Positions 8,763 through 16,682 of a DNA stretch of 64,000 bases are shown here, in pieces. The DNA lies in assembly GCF_003860585.1 (NCBI RefSeq), contig NZ_CP034159.1, positions 1,984,001-2,048,000 on the forward strand, written 5' to 3'. This DNA is from Kaistella carnis (GTDB lineage Bacteria; Bacteroidota; Bacteroidia; Flavobacteriales; Weeksellaceae). Numbering within the stretch: position 1 is the stretch's first letter; each line of letters begins with the position of its first letter. The position numbers and the translations under genes are program-made. Under the pieces are notes generated by a model. It did no database searches, was not told the origin of the DNA, and saw nothing but the letters and a program-made list of their open reading frames with translations.

Positions 8763-9047
8763 ATGAAAAAATTATTATCAGCACTATCTTTGGTTTTAGG
8801 CCTTGGACTTGCAACTGCACAACAGATTACTCCACAAAAATCCACAAATGCGGTTCCAGCCAAATCAGTACAGATGCAACCGGCGAAGAAAACAGGTGAG
8901 GCAAAAACTTTATCAGTGGCAAAATCACCGGCTTCAAATTCTGCAGTGAAATTGAAAAAAGACGGAACGCCTGATAAAAGGTACAAAGCAAATCAAAAAT
9001 TAAAAAAAGACGGCACCCCAGACAAACGATATAAAGAAAACAAATAA
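8763..9047 (+). CDS. small secreted basic protein with two KKDGTPDKRYK repeats
   Basis: 94 residues. Signal peptide MKKLLSALSLVLGLGLATAQ, then a Lys/Pro/Thr-rich linker (residues about 21-62), then two consecutive 16-residue units KLKKDGTPDKRYKxNx at 63-78 and 79-94, reaching the C-terminus. The motif resembles short basic GTPDxRYK repeats that I recall from many flavobacterial exported proteins and from the PBCV-specific basic adaptor domain; that link is tentative. The two copies use different codons for the same residues. Probably binds an acidic partner such as nucleic acid or polysaccharide, which is inference only. Followed by a terminator at 9067. Confidence 0.8.
   Translation: MKKLLSALSLVLGLGLATAQQITPQKSTNAVPAKSVQMQPAKKTGEAKTLSVAKSPASNSAVKLKKDGTPDKRYKANQKLKKDGTPDKRYKENK
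8949..9044 (+). repeat. 48-bp tandem coding repeat (two units)
   Basis: Units 8949-8996 and 8997-9044 encode 16 residues each, identical at 14. Among the identical residues eight codons differ synonymously (for example ttg/tta, gga/ggc, acg/acc, agg/cga), so the duplication is old and the peptide is conserved rather than the DNA. Confidence 0.85.
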
Positions 9048-9066
9048 ATTTCTGTCGCAATTCAAT

Positions 9067-9096
9067 AACCTTTCAGTACGTTCGAAAGGTTTTTTT
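9067..9096 (+). terminator. intrinsic terminator after repeat protein
   Basis: Stem AACCTTTC (9067-9074) with GAAAGGTT (9084-9091), loop of 9 nt, then a run of T. Confidence 0.85.
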
Positions 9097-9112
9097 ATTA
9101 TCTTTAAAAATT

Positions 9113-9484
9113 ATGATGAAAAAATTACTGGTTCTTACGACTTGCCTGTTCCTCCTCTTTTTTATGAGTTGTACATCTGAAAACCGAGATAATGCGCGCG
9201 CTTATGTCGAAGGTACAATCACCGGAAATGAAATTGACTTTAGCGAAGTTAAAGTCGTCATCAGAAGCGATTCGAAAAACGTGGCCGAAACCATTCCGGA
9301 TATAAATGGACAATTCAAATTATCCGGTCCTCTTTTATCGGATTCTTTTTCCCTTGTGCTTTCGAAGAAAATAAAAACTTTTTCTGCGTCAAAAGAAGGA
9401 TGTTCACTTTCCACTGATTCATTGGAGATAACGATTCCGATTGGCACGACCTACATTACTTTTAACGAGATTAATTTGGAATGA
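9113..9484 (+). CDS. predicted lipoprotein, first gene of an overlapping pair
   Basis: 123 residues. Type II signal peptide with lipobox FMSC (Cys20). The mature part begins with an acidic/basic linker and then a beta-sandwich-like stretch (YVEGTITGNEIDFSEVKVVI, DINGQFKLSGPLL, SFSLVLSKKIKTF) that resembles a small carboxypeptidase-regulatory/transthyretin-like domain of the kind found in Bacteroidota surface proteins. Its stop overlaps the start of the next gene by 4 bp (ATGA), implying translational coupling with that outer-membrane protein. Function unknown. Confidence 0.75.
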   Translation: MMKKLLVLTTCLFLLFFMSCTSENRDNARAYVEGTITGNEIDFSEVKVVIRSDSKNVAETIPDINGQFKLSGPLLSDSFSLVLSKKIKTFSASKEGCSLSTDSLEITIPIGTTYITFNEINLE

Positions 9485-10095
9485 TGAGAATTTTAGTCCT
9501 CCCATTTATTGTTTTTTCAACTGTATTTTTCGCGCAAAAAAAGAAAAATAAACTTGACGTGGTTTCTAATATCGAAACAAGAGTTATCGTGATGAAACCT
9601 CTTGGAAATAATTATTTGGCAAAATTAGTGTCACCTTTCTACGGTTTCGGATTTGGTGGAAATTTAATGACTCCGCTGAATTTTGGGGTTGGAGTAGATT
9701 ACAATGTTCTCTTTTCTAATGTGAAATACGGTGAACAGAGTTTGTATGGTAATATTGGTTCGCCCACCATTACGAACATCGATTTATACTTCACTCATCG
9801 GCATGTGGTTTCGGAAGATTTTTCGATTGAAGAAATGGCTGGTTTCAGTTATTACCGTCAAACCAATTTATTGATCGATGCGAAAAATAAAAAGATAAAA
9901 GACAACGCAACCGGTTTCAATTTGGGAGGAAAAGCCCTGTACACTTTAGACCGCGAAGGTTACCAGCAGGTTTTCGTCTCTGGAAAAGTGAATTTCTATT
10001 TTAATAATGTGTACAACGAAAACCCAGAAATTAAAAAGTTTTATAACCGCTCTACTTTTCTCAGTTTAAATTTAGGTTACCGCTATAATTTTTAA
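9481..10095 (+). CDS. predicted outer-membrane beta-barrel protein
   Basis: 204 residues. Signal peptide MMRILVLPFIVFSTVFFAQ, then alternating amphipathic strands with glycine/aromatic turns (YGFGFGGNLMTPLNFGVGVD, NIDLYFTHRHVV, FSYYRQTNLL, LSLNLGYRYNF) and a C-terminal Phe, all signs of a small 8- to 10-strand beta-barrel. Start ATG 9481 overlaps the stop of the lipoprotein gene. No substrate or enzyme motif is visible. Probably partners the coupled lipoprotein at the outer membrane. Confidence 0.75.
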   Translation: MMRILVLPFIVFSTVFFAQKKKNKLDVVSNIETRVIVMKPLGNNYLAKLVSPFYGFGFGGNLMTPLNFGVGVDYNVLFSNVKYGEQSLYGNIGSPTITNIDLYFTHRHVVSEDFSIEEMAGFSYYRQTNLLIDAKNKKIKDNATGFNLGGKALYTLDREGYQQVFVSGKVNFYFNNVYNENPEIKKFYNRSTFLSLNLGYRYNF

Positions 10096-10127
10096 AAAAT
10101 CTAAAAAGGTTCTTTTTCGTTAACCTC

Positions 10128-10160
10128 TTGTTTCTTCATTTATAAAATGATTTAAATTTG
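10128..10160 (+). promoter_or_regulatory. promoter for the GH3-family gene
   Basis: TTG (10128-10130), 22-nt spacer, TAAATTTG (10153-10160): a good fit to the flavobacterial -33/-7 consensus. The ATG follows 3 nt after the box, so the transcript is probably leaderless. Confidence 0.65.
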
Positions 10161-10163
10161 CAT

Positions 10164-11663
10164 ATGCTAAATTTCATAAAGAAAAATATCGCCTTGCTTT
10201 GGGCAAAAAAGCATGTTAAAGGAACCCAATCCTTTAAACAAAATGCAGTAAAAGACCAGGAGCAACTTTTACTTTCACTTTTAAAAACTGCAGAAAAAAC
10301 TTTATTTGGACGCACTTATCAGTTTGAAGAACTCAAAACAATAGAGGATTTTCAAACAAAAGTACCCGTTTCAGATTACGAAGATTTAAAGCCCTATATC
10401 GAAAAGATAAAAAAAGGTCAGCGGGATATTCTCTGGACCGACACTCCGGAATATTTTGCAAAGACTTCCGGTACGACTTCCGGCTCAAAATATATTCCCA
10501 TTTCTAAGGAAGGAATGCCTTACCAAATTGCCGCCGCTCAAAGCGCACTCTTTCATTATATCACGCAAAAAAACAATGCTGATTTTGTAAATGGTAAAAT
10601 GATTTTTTTACAGGGAAGTCCGGAACTGGAAGATCTGTATGGTATCAAAACAGGACGACTCTCTGGAATTGTGGCGCATCACATTCCGTCTTATTTACAG
10701 AAAAACCGCCTGCCGAGTTTAGAAACCAACCTCATCGAAGACTGGGAAACGAAAGTAGATGCCATTGTAAAGGAAACTGAAAAAGAAAACATGACACTGA
10801 TCTCCGGAATCCCACCGTGGTTGATTATGTATTTTGAGAAGTTAATTGAAAGAAATGGTAAAAAAATCACCGAACTTTTTCCCAATCTTCAGCTGATTAT
10901 TACGGGAGGCGTCAACTTCGAACCGTATCGCGAAAAGATGAATGAACTACTGGGAAAACCGGTTGATACCTTGCAAACCTTTCCGGCGAGTGAAGGTTTT
11001 TTCGCCTTTCAAGACGATTTTGAAAAAGACGGTTTATTGCTCTTGACCAATCACGGAATCTTTTATGAATTTATTCCGCTTGAAGAATATGGAAAACCAA
11101 ATCCCCGAAGATTAACGTTAAAAAATATTGAACTTCATAGAGATTACGCTTTAATATTGACTACAAACTCTGGATTGTGGGCTTATTCCATTGGTGACGT
11201 GGTGCGTTTTATTTCCAAAAACCCTTATAGAATTTTAGTTTCAGGCAGAACAAAACATTTTACTTCGGCTTTTGGGGAACATGTCATTGCTTTTGAAGTG
11301 GAGGAAGCACTAAAAGCAACAGTAGAAAAATATCCCGCGCAGATCACAGAATTTCATTTGGCACCACAAGTAAATCCTGCAGAAGGATTGCCGTATCATG
11401 AATGGTTTATCGAGTTTGAAAAAGAGCCCGAAAGTTTAGAAGATTTTAGAAATAATCTGGATGAAGAAATGCGGAAAAGAAATTCCTATTATGATGACCT
11501 CATCTCCGGGAAAATTTTGCAGCCTTTGATTATCACCAGTTTAAATAAAAATGCATTTCAGGATTATGCAAAATCCCAAGGAAAATTGGGCGGACAAAAT
11601 AAAATCCCAAGATTAGCGAACGATCGGAAGATAGGTGATTTCTTAATTAATTTTAAAAAGTAA
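10164..11663 (+). CDS. GH3 auxin-responsive-like acyl-adenylating enzyme
   Basis: 499 residues from ATG 10164; the TTG at 10158 lies inside the promoter box and is rejected. The protein belongs to the GH3 branch of the ANL adenylating superfamily, which in plants joins hormones to amino acids. ANL motifs seen: FAKTSGTTSGSKYIP (phosphate-binding loop, about residues 106-120), a YDISVEYGAS-equivalent segment (TFPASEGFFAFQ), and LWAYSIGDVVRF with the ribose-binding Asp, followed by the C-terminal cap (ILVSGRTKHFTSAFGEHV). Bacterial members are widespread in Bacteroidota without an assigned substrate. It is a single-gene unit, convergent with the SMR gene 2 bp away. Confidence 0.9.
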   Translation: MLNFIKKNIALLWAKKHVKGTQSFKQNAVKDQEQLLLSLLKTAEKTLFGRTYQFEELKTIEDFQTKVPVSDYEDLKPYIEKIKKGQRDILWTDTPEYFAKTSGTTSGSKYIPISKEGMPYQIAAAQSALFHYITQKNNADFVNGKMIFLQGSPELEDLYGIKTGRLSGIVAHHIPSYLQKNRLPSLETNLIEDWETKVDAIVKETEKENMTLISGIPPWLIMYFEKLIERNGKKITELFPNLQLIITGGVNFEPYREKMNELLGKPVDTLQTFPASEGFFAFQDDFEKDGLLLLTNHGIFYEFIPLEEYGKPNPRRLTLKNIELHRDYALILTTNSGLWAYSIGDVVRFISKNPYRILVSGRTKHFTSAFGEHVIAFEVEEALKATVEKYPAQITEFHLAPQVNPAEGLPYHEWFIEFEKEPESLEDFRNNLDEEMRKRNSYYDDLISGKILQPLIITSLNKNAFQDYAKSQGKLGGQNKIPRLANDRKIGDFLINFKK

Positions 11664-11665
11664 TT

Positions 11666-12004
11666 TTAATTCGAAACCACTTTCAATCCAACCACCGAAG
11701 CGATCAGAGTAAACACAAAAAACATCCGCCAGAATGTTGCAGGTTCATTAAATATAAAAATTCCCATAAAAACAGCGCCAACAGCACCAATTCCCGTCCA
11801 CACTGCATAAGCGGTCCCAATCGGAATTGGACTTGTCCCGACAGATATTGCTTTGTACAACAAAAACATACTTAGAAATAAGGAAATCACGAATCCTGCC
11901 CACCAGAAATAACTTTCTCTGCCCGTGGTTTCCTGTGCTTTTCCAAGACAAGTTGCGAAACCGGTTTCAAATAAACCGCCAATAATAAGTAAAATCCAAT
12001 TCAT
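11666..12004 (-). CDS. small multidrug resistance (SMR) family exporter, SugE/Gdx-like
   Basis: 112 residues forming four transmembrane helices, the standard SMR size. Glu13 in helix 1 (LLIIGGLFETGFA) is the proton/substrate-coupling residue. Helix 3 and loop read GTAYAVWTGIGAVGAVFMGI, the SMR signature. SMR dimers exchange protons for guanidinium (Gdx type) or quaternary ammonium drugs (Qac type). The second-helix sequence and surroundings do not allow a firm subtype, though the G-x-x-E motif favours Gdx. Its promoter box TATCTTTG lies 4 nt before the ATG. Convergent with the GH3 gene. Confidence 0.88.
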   Translation of the reverse strand: MNWILLIIGGLFETGFATCLGKAQETTGRESYFWWAGFVISLFLSMFLLYKAISVGTSPIPIGTAYAVWTGIGAVGAVFMGIFIFNEPATFWRMFFVFTLIASVVGLKVVSN

Positions 12005-12008
12005 TTTT

Positions 12009-12016
12009 CAAAGATA
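12009..12016 (-). promoter_or_regulatory. -7 element for the SMR exporter
   Basis: TATCTTTG on the minus strand, ending 4 nt before the ATG at 12004. A TTG lies 15 nt further upstream (complement at 12032-12034), slightly closer than usual. A leaderless transcript is predicted. Confidence 0.5.
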
Positions 12017-12231
12017 ATTTTTTTCTGACTTCAAAACCTCATCGAGATAAAAAGTAAGAGCTTAAAATTTATTAATGATGAATCAAGATCATTAATGTAA
12101 TAGTAATACAATTCAACATCAAAAACCTCTACCAAAATCTCAAAGAAAACTCCAAAAATAAACTGATAAATTCTTGCAAAAAAAATAAGAATTCCAACAA
12201 AATTCATGGATGATTTTTCCTTGCGAAAATT

Positions 12232-12239
12232 TACTTTTG
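12232..12239 (+). promoter_or_regulatory. -7 element for the MFS transporter
   Basis: TACTTTTG matches TAnnTTTG and ends 4 nt before the ATG at 12244. No well-placed TTG box seen. Confidence 0.45.
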
Positions 12240-12243
12240 CAGA

Positions 12244-13482
12244 ATGATTTCTCTGCAACCCATTCAAACCCTAAAAATACCCGAATTTCGAAACCTTATG
12301 ACCGGCCGGTTTTTTCTGGTTTTATCCTTTCGAATGTTGGCTACCTTAATGGGTTGGTGGATTTATCAGTTAACCAAAGATCCTTTTGCCATCGGTTTAA
12401 TTGGTTTATCAGAAGTCATTCCCGCCGTCTCCACGGCATTATATGCGGGTCATGTGATCGATAATTCTGAAAAGAAAAGACTTTTGCTCATTTGTAATTA
12501 TGCTTACGTATTTCTGATCGGCCTGCTCGCAATACCGGCATTTTTTGGTCATCAGCTACTGCACTTCAGCAATCTTCAGATTTCCTATTTTATTTACGCC
12601 GTCATTTTCTTCACCGGATTTTGTCGGGCTTTTATAGGTCCAATTATCCCTTCCATGATTCCAAAAATTGTATCCCGGGATCAACTTCCCAATGCCATCA
12701 CTTTAAATCAGGCGACATTTCTTACCGCTTCGGTTTCCGGTCACGCGTTGGGAGGATTTCTGATTCACTGGATTGATATTTCCGGAACCATTCTGGTGAT
12801 TGTAGGATTAATGATTTTTTCCTCTATCTTTTTCTGGTTTCTGAATAAACACCCGTCGGAAAACACCGATAAGACAATTGGAGTGGTACAAAGCATGCGC
12901 GAAGGGCTCGCCTATATTTACAAAACGAAAGAAATATTAGGTGCACTCTGTCTCGATATGTTCGCCGTACTTTTTGGTGGCGCCGTTGCCATGATCCCCG
13001 TTTTCGCAACCGACATTTTAAAAGTTGGCTCAGAAGGATTCGGTCTGCTAAATGCCGCGTCAGATATTGGTTCTATGTGTATTATAGCATTTCTCGCCTT
13101 TGTCCCTTTAAAGAAAAATCAAGGAAAAATTCTTTTACTTGCCGTTGCTGGATTTGGGTTGTGCATCATCGGTTTCGGCCTCTCAGAACTTTATTGGTTT
13201 TCCTTTTTCCTCTTGGTCGCAAGTGGAATGCTGGATGGAATTTCAGTTGTTATTCGCGGCACCATCGTTCAGTTGAAAACACCCGATCATATTCGGGGCA
13301 GAGTCTTGAGTGTGAATTCAATCTTCATTATGTCCAGCAACGAAATGGGACAGTTTGAAAGTGGTGTTGCAGCCAAACTTTTAGGCGTCGTGAGATCGGT
13401 AGTATTTGGTGGTACTATGACCGTTTTGATTGCACTCTTAGTCGGAAGTACCGTTCCAAAACTTCGCAAAATGAACTATTAA
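12244..13482 (+). CDS. major facilitator superfamily transporter (EntS-like, DHA3 type)
   Basis: 412 residues with about 12 hydrophobic helices, normal for MFS. The N-terminus (IPEFRNLMTGRFFLVLSFRML) is like the MFS_3/enterobactin-exporter group; the helix 2-3 loop contains AGHVIDNSEKKRLL, a variant of the MFS motif A (GxxxDRxxRR). The second half repeats the pattern (KNQGKILLLAVAGFGLCIIG, TPDHIRGRVLSVNSIF). Predicted proton-driven exporter of a small molecule, such as a siderophore or drug; the substrate cannot be read from sequence. Stands alone between the SMR gene and dnaB. Confidence 0.88.
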   Translation: MISLQPIQTLKIPEFRNLMTGRFFLVLSFRMLATLMGWWIYQLTKDPFAIGLIGLSEVIPAVSTALYAGHVIDNSEKKRLLLICNYAYVFLIGLLAIPAFFGHQLLHFSNLQISYFIYAVIFFTGFCRAFIGPIIPSMIPKIVSRDQLPNAITLNQATFLTASVSGHALGGFLIHWIDISGTILVIVGLMIFSSIFFWFLNKHPSENTDKTIGVVQSMREGLAYIYKTKEILGALCLDMFAVLFGGAVAMIPVFATDILKVGSEGFGLLNAASDIGSMCIIAFLAFVPLKKNQGKILLLAVAGFGLCIIGFGLSELYWFSFFLLVASGMLDGISVVIRGTIVQLKTPDHIRGRVLSVNSIFIMSSNEMGQFESGVAAKLLGVVRSVVFGGTMTVLIALLVGSTVPKLRKMNY

Positions 13483-13523
13483 TTTTTTAGGAGCATCACA
13501 ATTTCAGCTTCTTTCAAATACCG

Positions 13524-13600
13524 TCCGGCTTTCCATTACAATCTTTTTTGCCCTACCTTTGTCCCACGCAAAAAAAAGGATTTTCATTACAATCCGGGCT
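13524..13600. repeat. imperfect palindromic intergenic repeat (REP-like)
   Basis: Between the MFS gene and dnaB. Outer arms CCGG...CCGGG frame two copies of CATTACAATC (13534-13543 and 13585-13594) and an imperfect inverted pair, AATCTTTTTTGC (13540-13551) with GCAAAAAAAAGGATT (13568-13582). The layout (GGCTTTCC...ATCTTTTT...AAAAAGGAT...CAATCCGGG) matches a family of intergenic repeats that I recall from Chryseobacterium-type genomes. Only this copy is in the window. Confidence 0.5.
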
Positions 13601-13720
13601 ATAAGGAAAACCGGGCATTAAGTCGACTTACCAACAGACAAAACACCTGAAAACCAAAAACTTAACCCAAAAACCACGCTAAATGTTGGTTAAATATTTA
13701 GAACAAAAACTTAAAAAAAC

Positions 13721-13728
13721 TATCTTTG
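13721..13728 (+). promoter_or_regulatory. -7 element for dnaB
   Basis: TATCTTTG ending 4 nt before the dnaB ATG (13733). No TTG within 17-23 nt upstream. A leaderless transcript is predicted. Confidence 0.5.
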
Positions 13729-13732
13729 TGAC

Positions 13733-15334
13733 ATGACACAAAAGGACACTTTATCATCTCTTATACACGGTAATTTCGCCAAGGAGCTTTCAATCTCCGA
13801 CGGCAAAATGCCACCCAATGCAGTAGAATTCGAAAAACTCGTCATCGGAACTTTTCTTATCGATAAAAAAGGACTCGATTATTCCATTGATCTTTTAACA
13901 GCAGACGTTTTTTACGATCCCAGACATCAGGAGATTTTCCGAGCTATAGTTCGTTTGTTTGAAGGAAACCATCCGGTTGATTTAATGACCGTAATTCAGG
14001 AATTAAAAAAAACAGATAAACTTGCTTTGGCAGGTGGCGATCATTATATCATTGATTTAACGATGGGTGTTTCGTCCAGTGCACACATAGAATATCACGT
14101 TCGTGTCATCTTGGAAAAATTTATTCTAAGAAGTTTAATTAATGTTTCTGCCAACGTAATCGACAGTTCTTACAAAGAATCGACAGATGTATTCGAATTG
14201 CTGGATAAATCTGAACAGGCATTTTTCGAAATCACAAACGGAACCATTAAAAAAGGTTTTGATACGGCAAATACTTTGGTAAAACAAGCCATCGACACCA
14301 TTAAAGCTTTAAAAGATAAAGAAGGAATCTCCGGGATTCCTTCTGGATTTAGAGATATCGACAAAGAAACTGGAGGCTGGCAGAATTCAGATCTAATTAT
14401 CATAGCGGCGCGTCCGGCGATGGGTAAAACGGCCTTTCTACTTTCTATGGCGAGAAATATTGCGGTAGAACATAATATTCCCATGGCATTATTCTCCCTG
14501 GAGATGGCCTCTGTACAGTTAATTACAAGAATGATTGCCTCAGAAACAGGAATTTCTTCCGAGAAACTGAGAAAAGGACAAATGACCGATGAAGAGTGGC
14601 AACGATTGTTCTCCAATGTTTCTGCTTTAGAAAATGCGCCTTTATATATCGATGAAACACCTTCCCTTTCGGTCTTTGACTTCCGCGCAAAATGCCGACG
14701 TTTGGTGATGCAACATGGTGTAAAAATCATCATGGTCGATTATCTTCAGCTGATGACGGCAAACAATGGAAAAGGTGGCGCAGGAAACCGTGAGCAGGAA
14801 ATTGCAATGATTTCCCGTTCTTTGAAAGCGATTGCAAAAGAATTAAACGTACCTGTAATTGCACTTTCTCAGCTATCCAGAAGTGTGGAAACCAGACCTG
14901 GAAAAAGACCGATGCTTTCTGATCTACGGGAATCCGGAGCGATTGAGCAGGATGCCGATATCGTTTCCTTTATTTTCCGCCCGGAATATTATAAAATTGC
15001 AACTTGGGACAACGATGAAGATGGTGGTGAATCGTCAACCGAAAATCAAGCGGAATTAATTATTGCGAAACACCGAAATGGTGCAACTGCCGATGTTAGA
15101 ATGTCTTTCTATAAAAATATTGCGAAATTTGCCGACCTCGACTTGTTTGGAAATCAATATGGATCGGGTGCCGGATATCAGTCTTCTAATTTTGGACAAC
15201 TTGATAATCCTAGTGGTTTTGATAAAATAAAAACAACCATTGATCCGGGAGCGGCTTTTGATCTGCCGAGCAAACAAAACCTCTCAGGCTCTTCTATGAA
15301 TGACCTGGATGATGATGATGATTTTCAATTTTAG
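13733..15334 (+). CDS. dnaB: replicative DNA helicase DnaB
   Basis: 533 residues. DnaB is the hexameric helicase that unwinds DNA at the replication fork and loads primase. An N-terminal helical domain (PPNAVEFEKLVIGTFLIDKK, residues about 24-130) is followed by the RecA-like motor with IIAARPAMGKTAFLLS (Walker A, about residues 223-238), SLEMASVQLITRM, IIMVDYLQLM (Walker B), and SDLRESGAIEQDAD near the arginine finger. The C-terminus is a Ser/Gly/Asn-rich linker ending in the acidic tip DDDDDFQF, like a single-stranded-DNA-binding protein tail. rnhA follows 2 bp later. No intein. Confidence 0.97.
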   Translation: MTQKDTLSSLIHGNFAKELSISDGKMPPNAVEFEKLVIGTFLIDKKGLDYSIDLLTADVFYDPRHQEIFRAIVRLFEGNHPVDLMTVIQELKKTDKLALAGGDHYIIDLTMGVSSSAHIEYHVRVILEKFILRSLINVSANVIDSSYKESTDVFELLDKSEQAFFEITNGTIKKGFDTANTLVKQAIDTIKALKDKEGISGIPSGFRDIDKETGGWQNSDLIIIAARPAMGKTAFLLSMARNIAVEHNIPMALFSLEMASVQLITRMIASETGISSEKLRKGQMTDEEWQRLFSNVSALENAPLYIDETPSLSVFDFRAKCRRLVMQHGVKIIMVDYLQLMTANNGKGGAGNREQEIAMISRSLKAIAKELNVPVIALSQLSRSVETRPGKRPMLSDLRESGAIEQDADIVSFIFRPEYYKIATWDNDEDGGESSTENQAELIIAKHRNGATADVRMSFYKNIAKFADLDLFGNQYGSGAGYQSSNFGQLDNPSGFDKIKTTIDPGAAFDLPSKQNLSGSSMNDLDDDDDFQF

Positions 15335-15336
15335 GA

Positions 15337-15819
15337 ATGAGTCTTAAGATAGAAATTTATACTGATGGTGCCTGTAGTGGAAACCCCGGAAGAGGCGGTT
15401 ACGGAATCGTCATGAAAGTTCCCGAAAAAAATTACGAAAAGCGCTATGCGCAAGGTTTCCGTCTCACCACCAACAACCGCATGGAATTATTGGCGGTAAT
15501 TACCGCATTAGAGAAACTTAAATCAACCGAAAACGACATCCATATTTACACGGACAGCAAATATGTTTCAGACGCAATTAACCAAAAATGGATTTTCGGC
15601 TGGATCAAAAAAGGTTTTAAAAATGTGAAAAATCCGGATCTGTGGAAAAGAATGGTTCCTTTACTTAAAATGCATCAAACCACTTTTCATTGGGTAAAAG
15701 GCCACGCCGGACATATCGAAAATGAAATCTGTGATCAACTTGCTGTCAAAGCAGCGCAAACTGAACCCTTGCTCGTTGACGAGTTTTTTGAAAACCAACA
15801 AAACGGAGGCCTATTCTAA
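15337..15819 (+). CDS. rnhA: ribonuclease HI
   Basis: 160 residues. RNase HI cuts the RNA strand of RNA-DNA hybrids during primer removal and R-loop clearance. Catalytic acids are visible: Asp10 in YTDGACSGNPG, Glu50 in NNRMELLA, Asp73 in YTDSKYV, and the distal Asp in ENEICDQLA; the HWVKGHAGH loop carries the conserved His. It begins 2 bp after the dnaB stop, so the two replication genes share a transcript. The usual basic substrate-binding region is present (WIFGWIKKGFKNVKN). Confidence 0.97.
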   Translation: MSLKIEIYTDGACSGNPGRGGYGIVMKVPEKNYEKRYAQGFRLTTNNRMELLAVITALEKLKSTENDIHIYTDSKYVSDAINQKWIFGWIKKGFKNVKNPDLWKRMVPLLKMHQTTFHWVKGHAGHIENEICDQLAVKAAQTEPLLVDEFFENQQNGGLF

Positions 15820-15845
15820 CAGCACATTTCTTTGTGCTGAAATTT
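15820..15845 (+). terminator. weak hairpin after rnhA
   Basis: Stem CAGCACA (15820-15826) with TGTGCTG (15833-15839), loop TTTCTT, followed by a T-rich but interrupted stretch. Possible terminator of dnaB-rnhA. Confidence 0.4.
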
Positions 15846-16000
15846 CTTTTCGTTCAACAGTCAATTTACAATCTTCAACCAAATTTGCTGTGAATGGATT
15901 TTTTAAACTGAGGATGTTTTAAAATCATCTTTAGAAATGAATCATTGACGTTAACGGTCAACATTCCTTAATTGCGCACAAAACTTCCGGCTCATTTATT

Positions 16001-16008
16001 TATCTTTG
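16001..16008 (+). promoter_or_regulatory. -7 element for the nitroreductase gene
   Basis: TATCTTTG ending 4 nt before ATG 16013. A TTG at 15972-15974 is 26 nt upstream, slightly beyond the usual range. Confidence 0.45.
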
Positions 16009-16012
16009 TTAG

Positions 16013-16642
16013 ATGAATTACCTTGAAGCCCTGAACAAAAGATATTCGGTGAAGAAATTTGATGCTGAAAAAACGGTGTCACCAGATGCACTTTATCACA
16101 TTCTCGAAGCAGCAAGACTTTCCGCAAGTTCGCTAGGTTTACAACCTTATAAGTTGATTATAGTTCAAAGTCCGGAAATGAAAGAAAAACTCATTCCGGC
16201 ATTTTACAATCCATCGCAAATTTCAACCTGTTCTCATTTAATCGCCATCGTTTCTAAAAACAATATTGAACCTCAATATATTGGGAGTTACTTCAATTAT
16301 ATTTCAGAAACCCGCGAAATTTCTTTAGAAAGCTTAAATCCCTTTAAACAAAGCATCAGCAACCATATTGAGAGATTAACTGCAGATGAGATGATAAGTT
16401 GGGCCGACAAACAGTGCTATATCGTGCTGGGAAATTTGATGTTCGCCGCAGCCTTAGAAAACGTAGACACTTGTCCGATGGAAGGTTTTAAACAACAGGA
16501 AATTGATAAAATTTTAGACCTTGACACCACGAAAGAAAAAGTAGCTGTGACTTTAGCGATTGGTTATCGATCTGAAGAAGATGAATTCCAAAAATTGAAA
16601 AAAGTGAGGAAACCTAGTGAGAAAATGTTTAAATTTATTTAA
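16013..16642 (+). CDS. nitroreductase-family NAD(P)H oxidoreductase
   Basis: 209 residues, a typical single-domain FMN nitroreductase. The N-terminal segment RYSVKKFDAEKTVSPDALYHILEAARLSASSLGLQPY carries the conserved RxSxRxF-like and SSxxxQP FMN-binding residues. Later the TCPMEGFKQQEIDKIL segment matches the substrate/cofactor part, and VAVTLAIGYRSEEDEFQKLKKVRKP the C-terminal FMN contact. Such enzymes reduce quinones, nitro-compounds or flavins with NAD(P)H in the cytoplasm; the physiological substrate is unknown. It lies 40 bp before nadB, on the same strand, and may be co-transcribed. Confidence 0.9.
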   Translation: MNYLEALNKRYSVKKFDAEKTVSPDALYHILEAARLSASSLGLQPYKLIIVQSPEMKEKLIPAFYNPSQISTCSHLIAIVSKNNIEPQYIGSYFNYISETREISLESLNPFKQSISNHIERLTADEMISWADKQCYIVLGNLMFAAALENVDTCPMEGFKQQEIDKILDLDTTKEKVAVTLAIGYRSEEDEFQKLKKVRKPSEKMFKFI

Positions 16643-16682
16643 CCAAAATTTGAACTTACAATATAATACCTGAAATAAATTA

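Noticed and set aside
12031..12267. 78-codon minus-strand frame before the MFS gene
   Set aside because: Overlaps the MFS start and promoter, low-complexity Phe/Tyr-rich product, no family.
14170..14733. 187-codon minus-strand frame inside dnaB
   Set aside because: Shadow of the conserved Walker region of dnaB.
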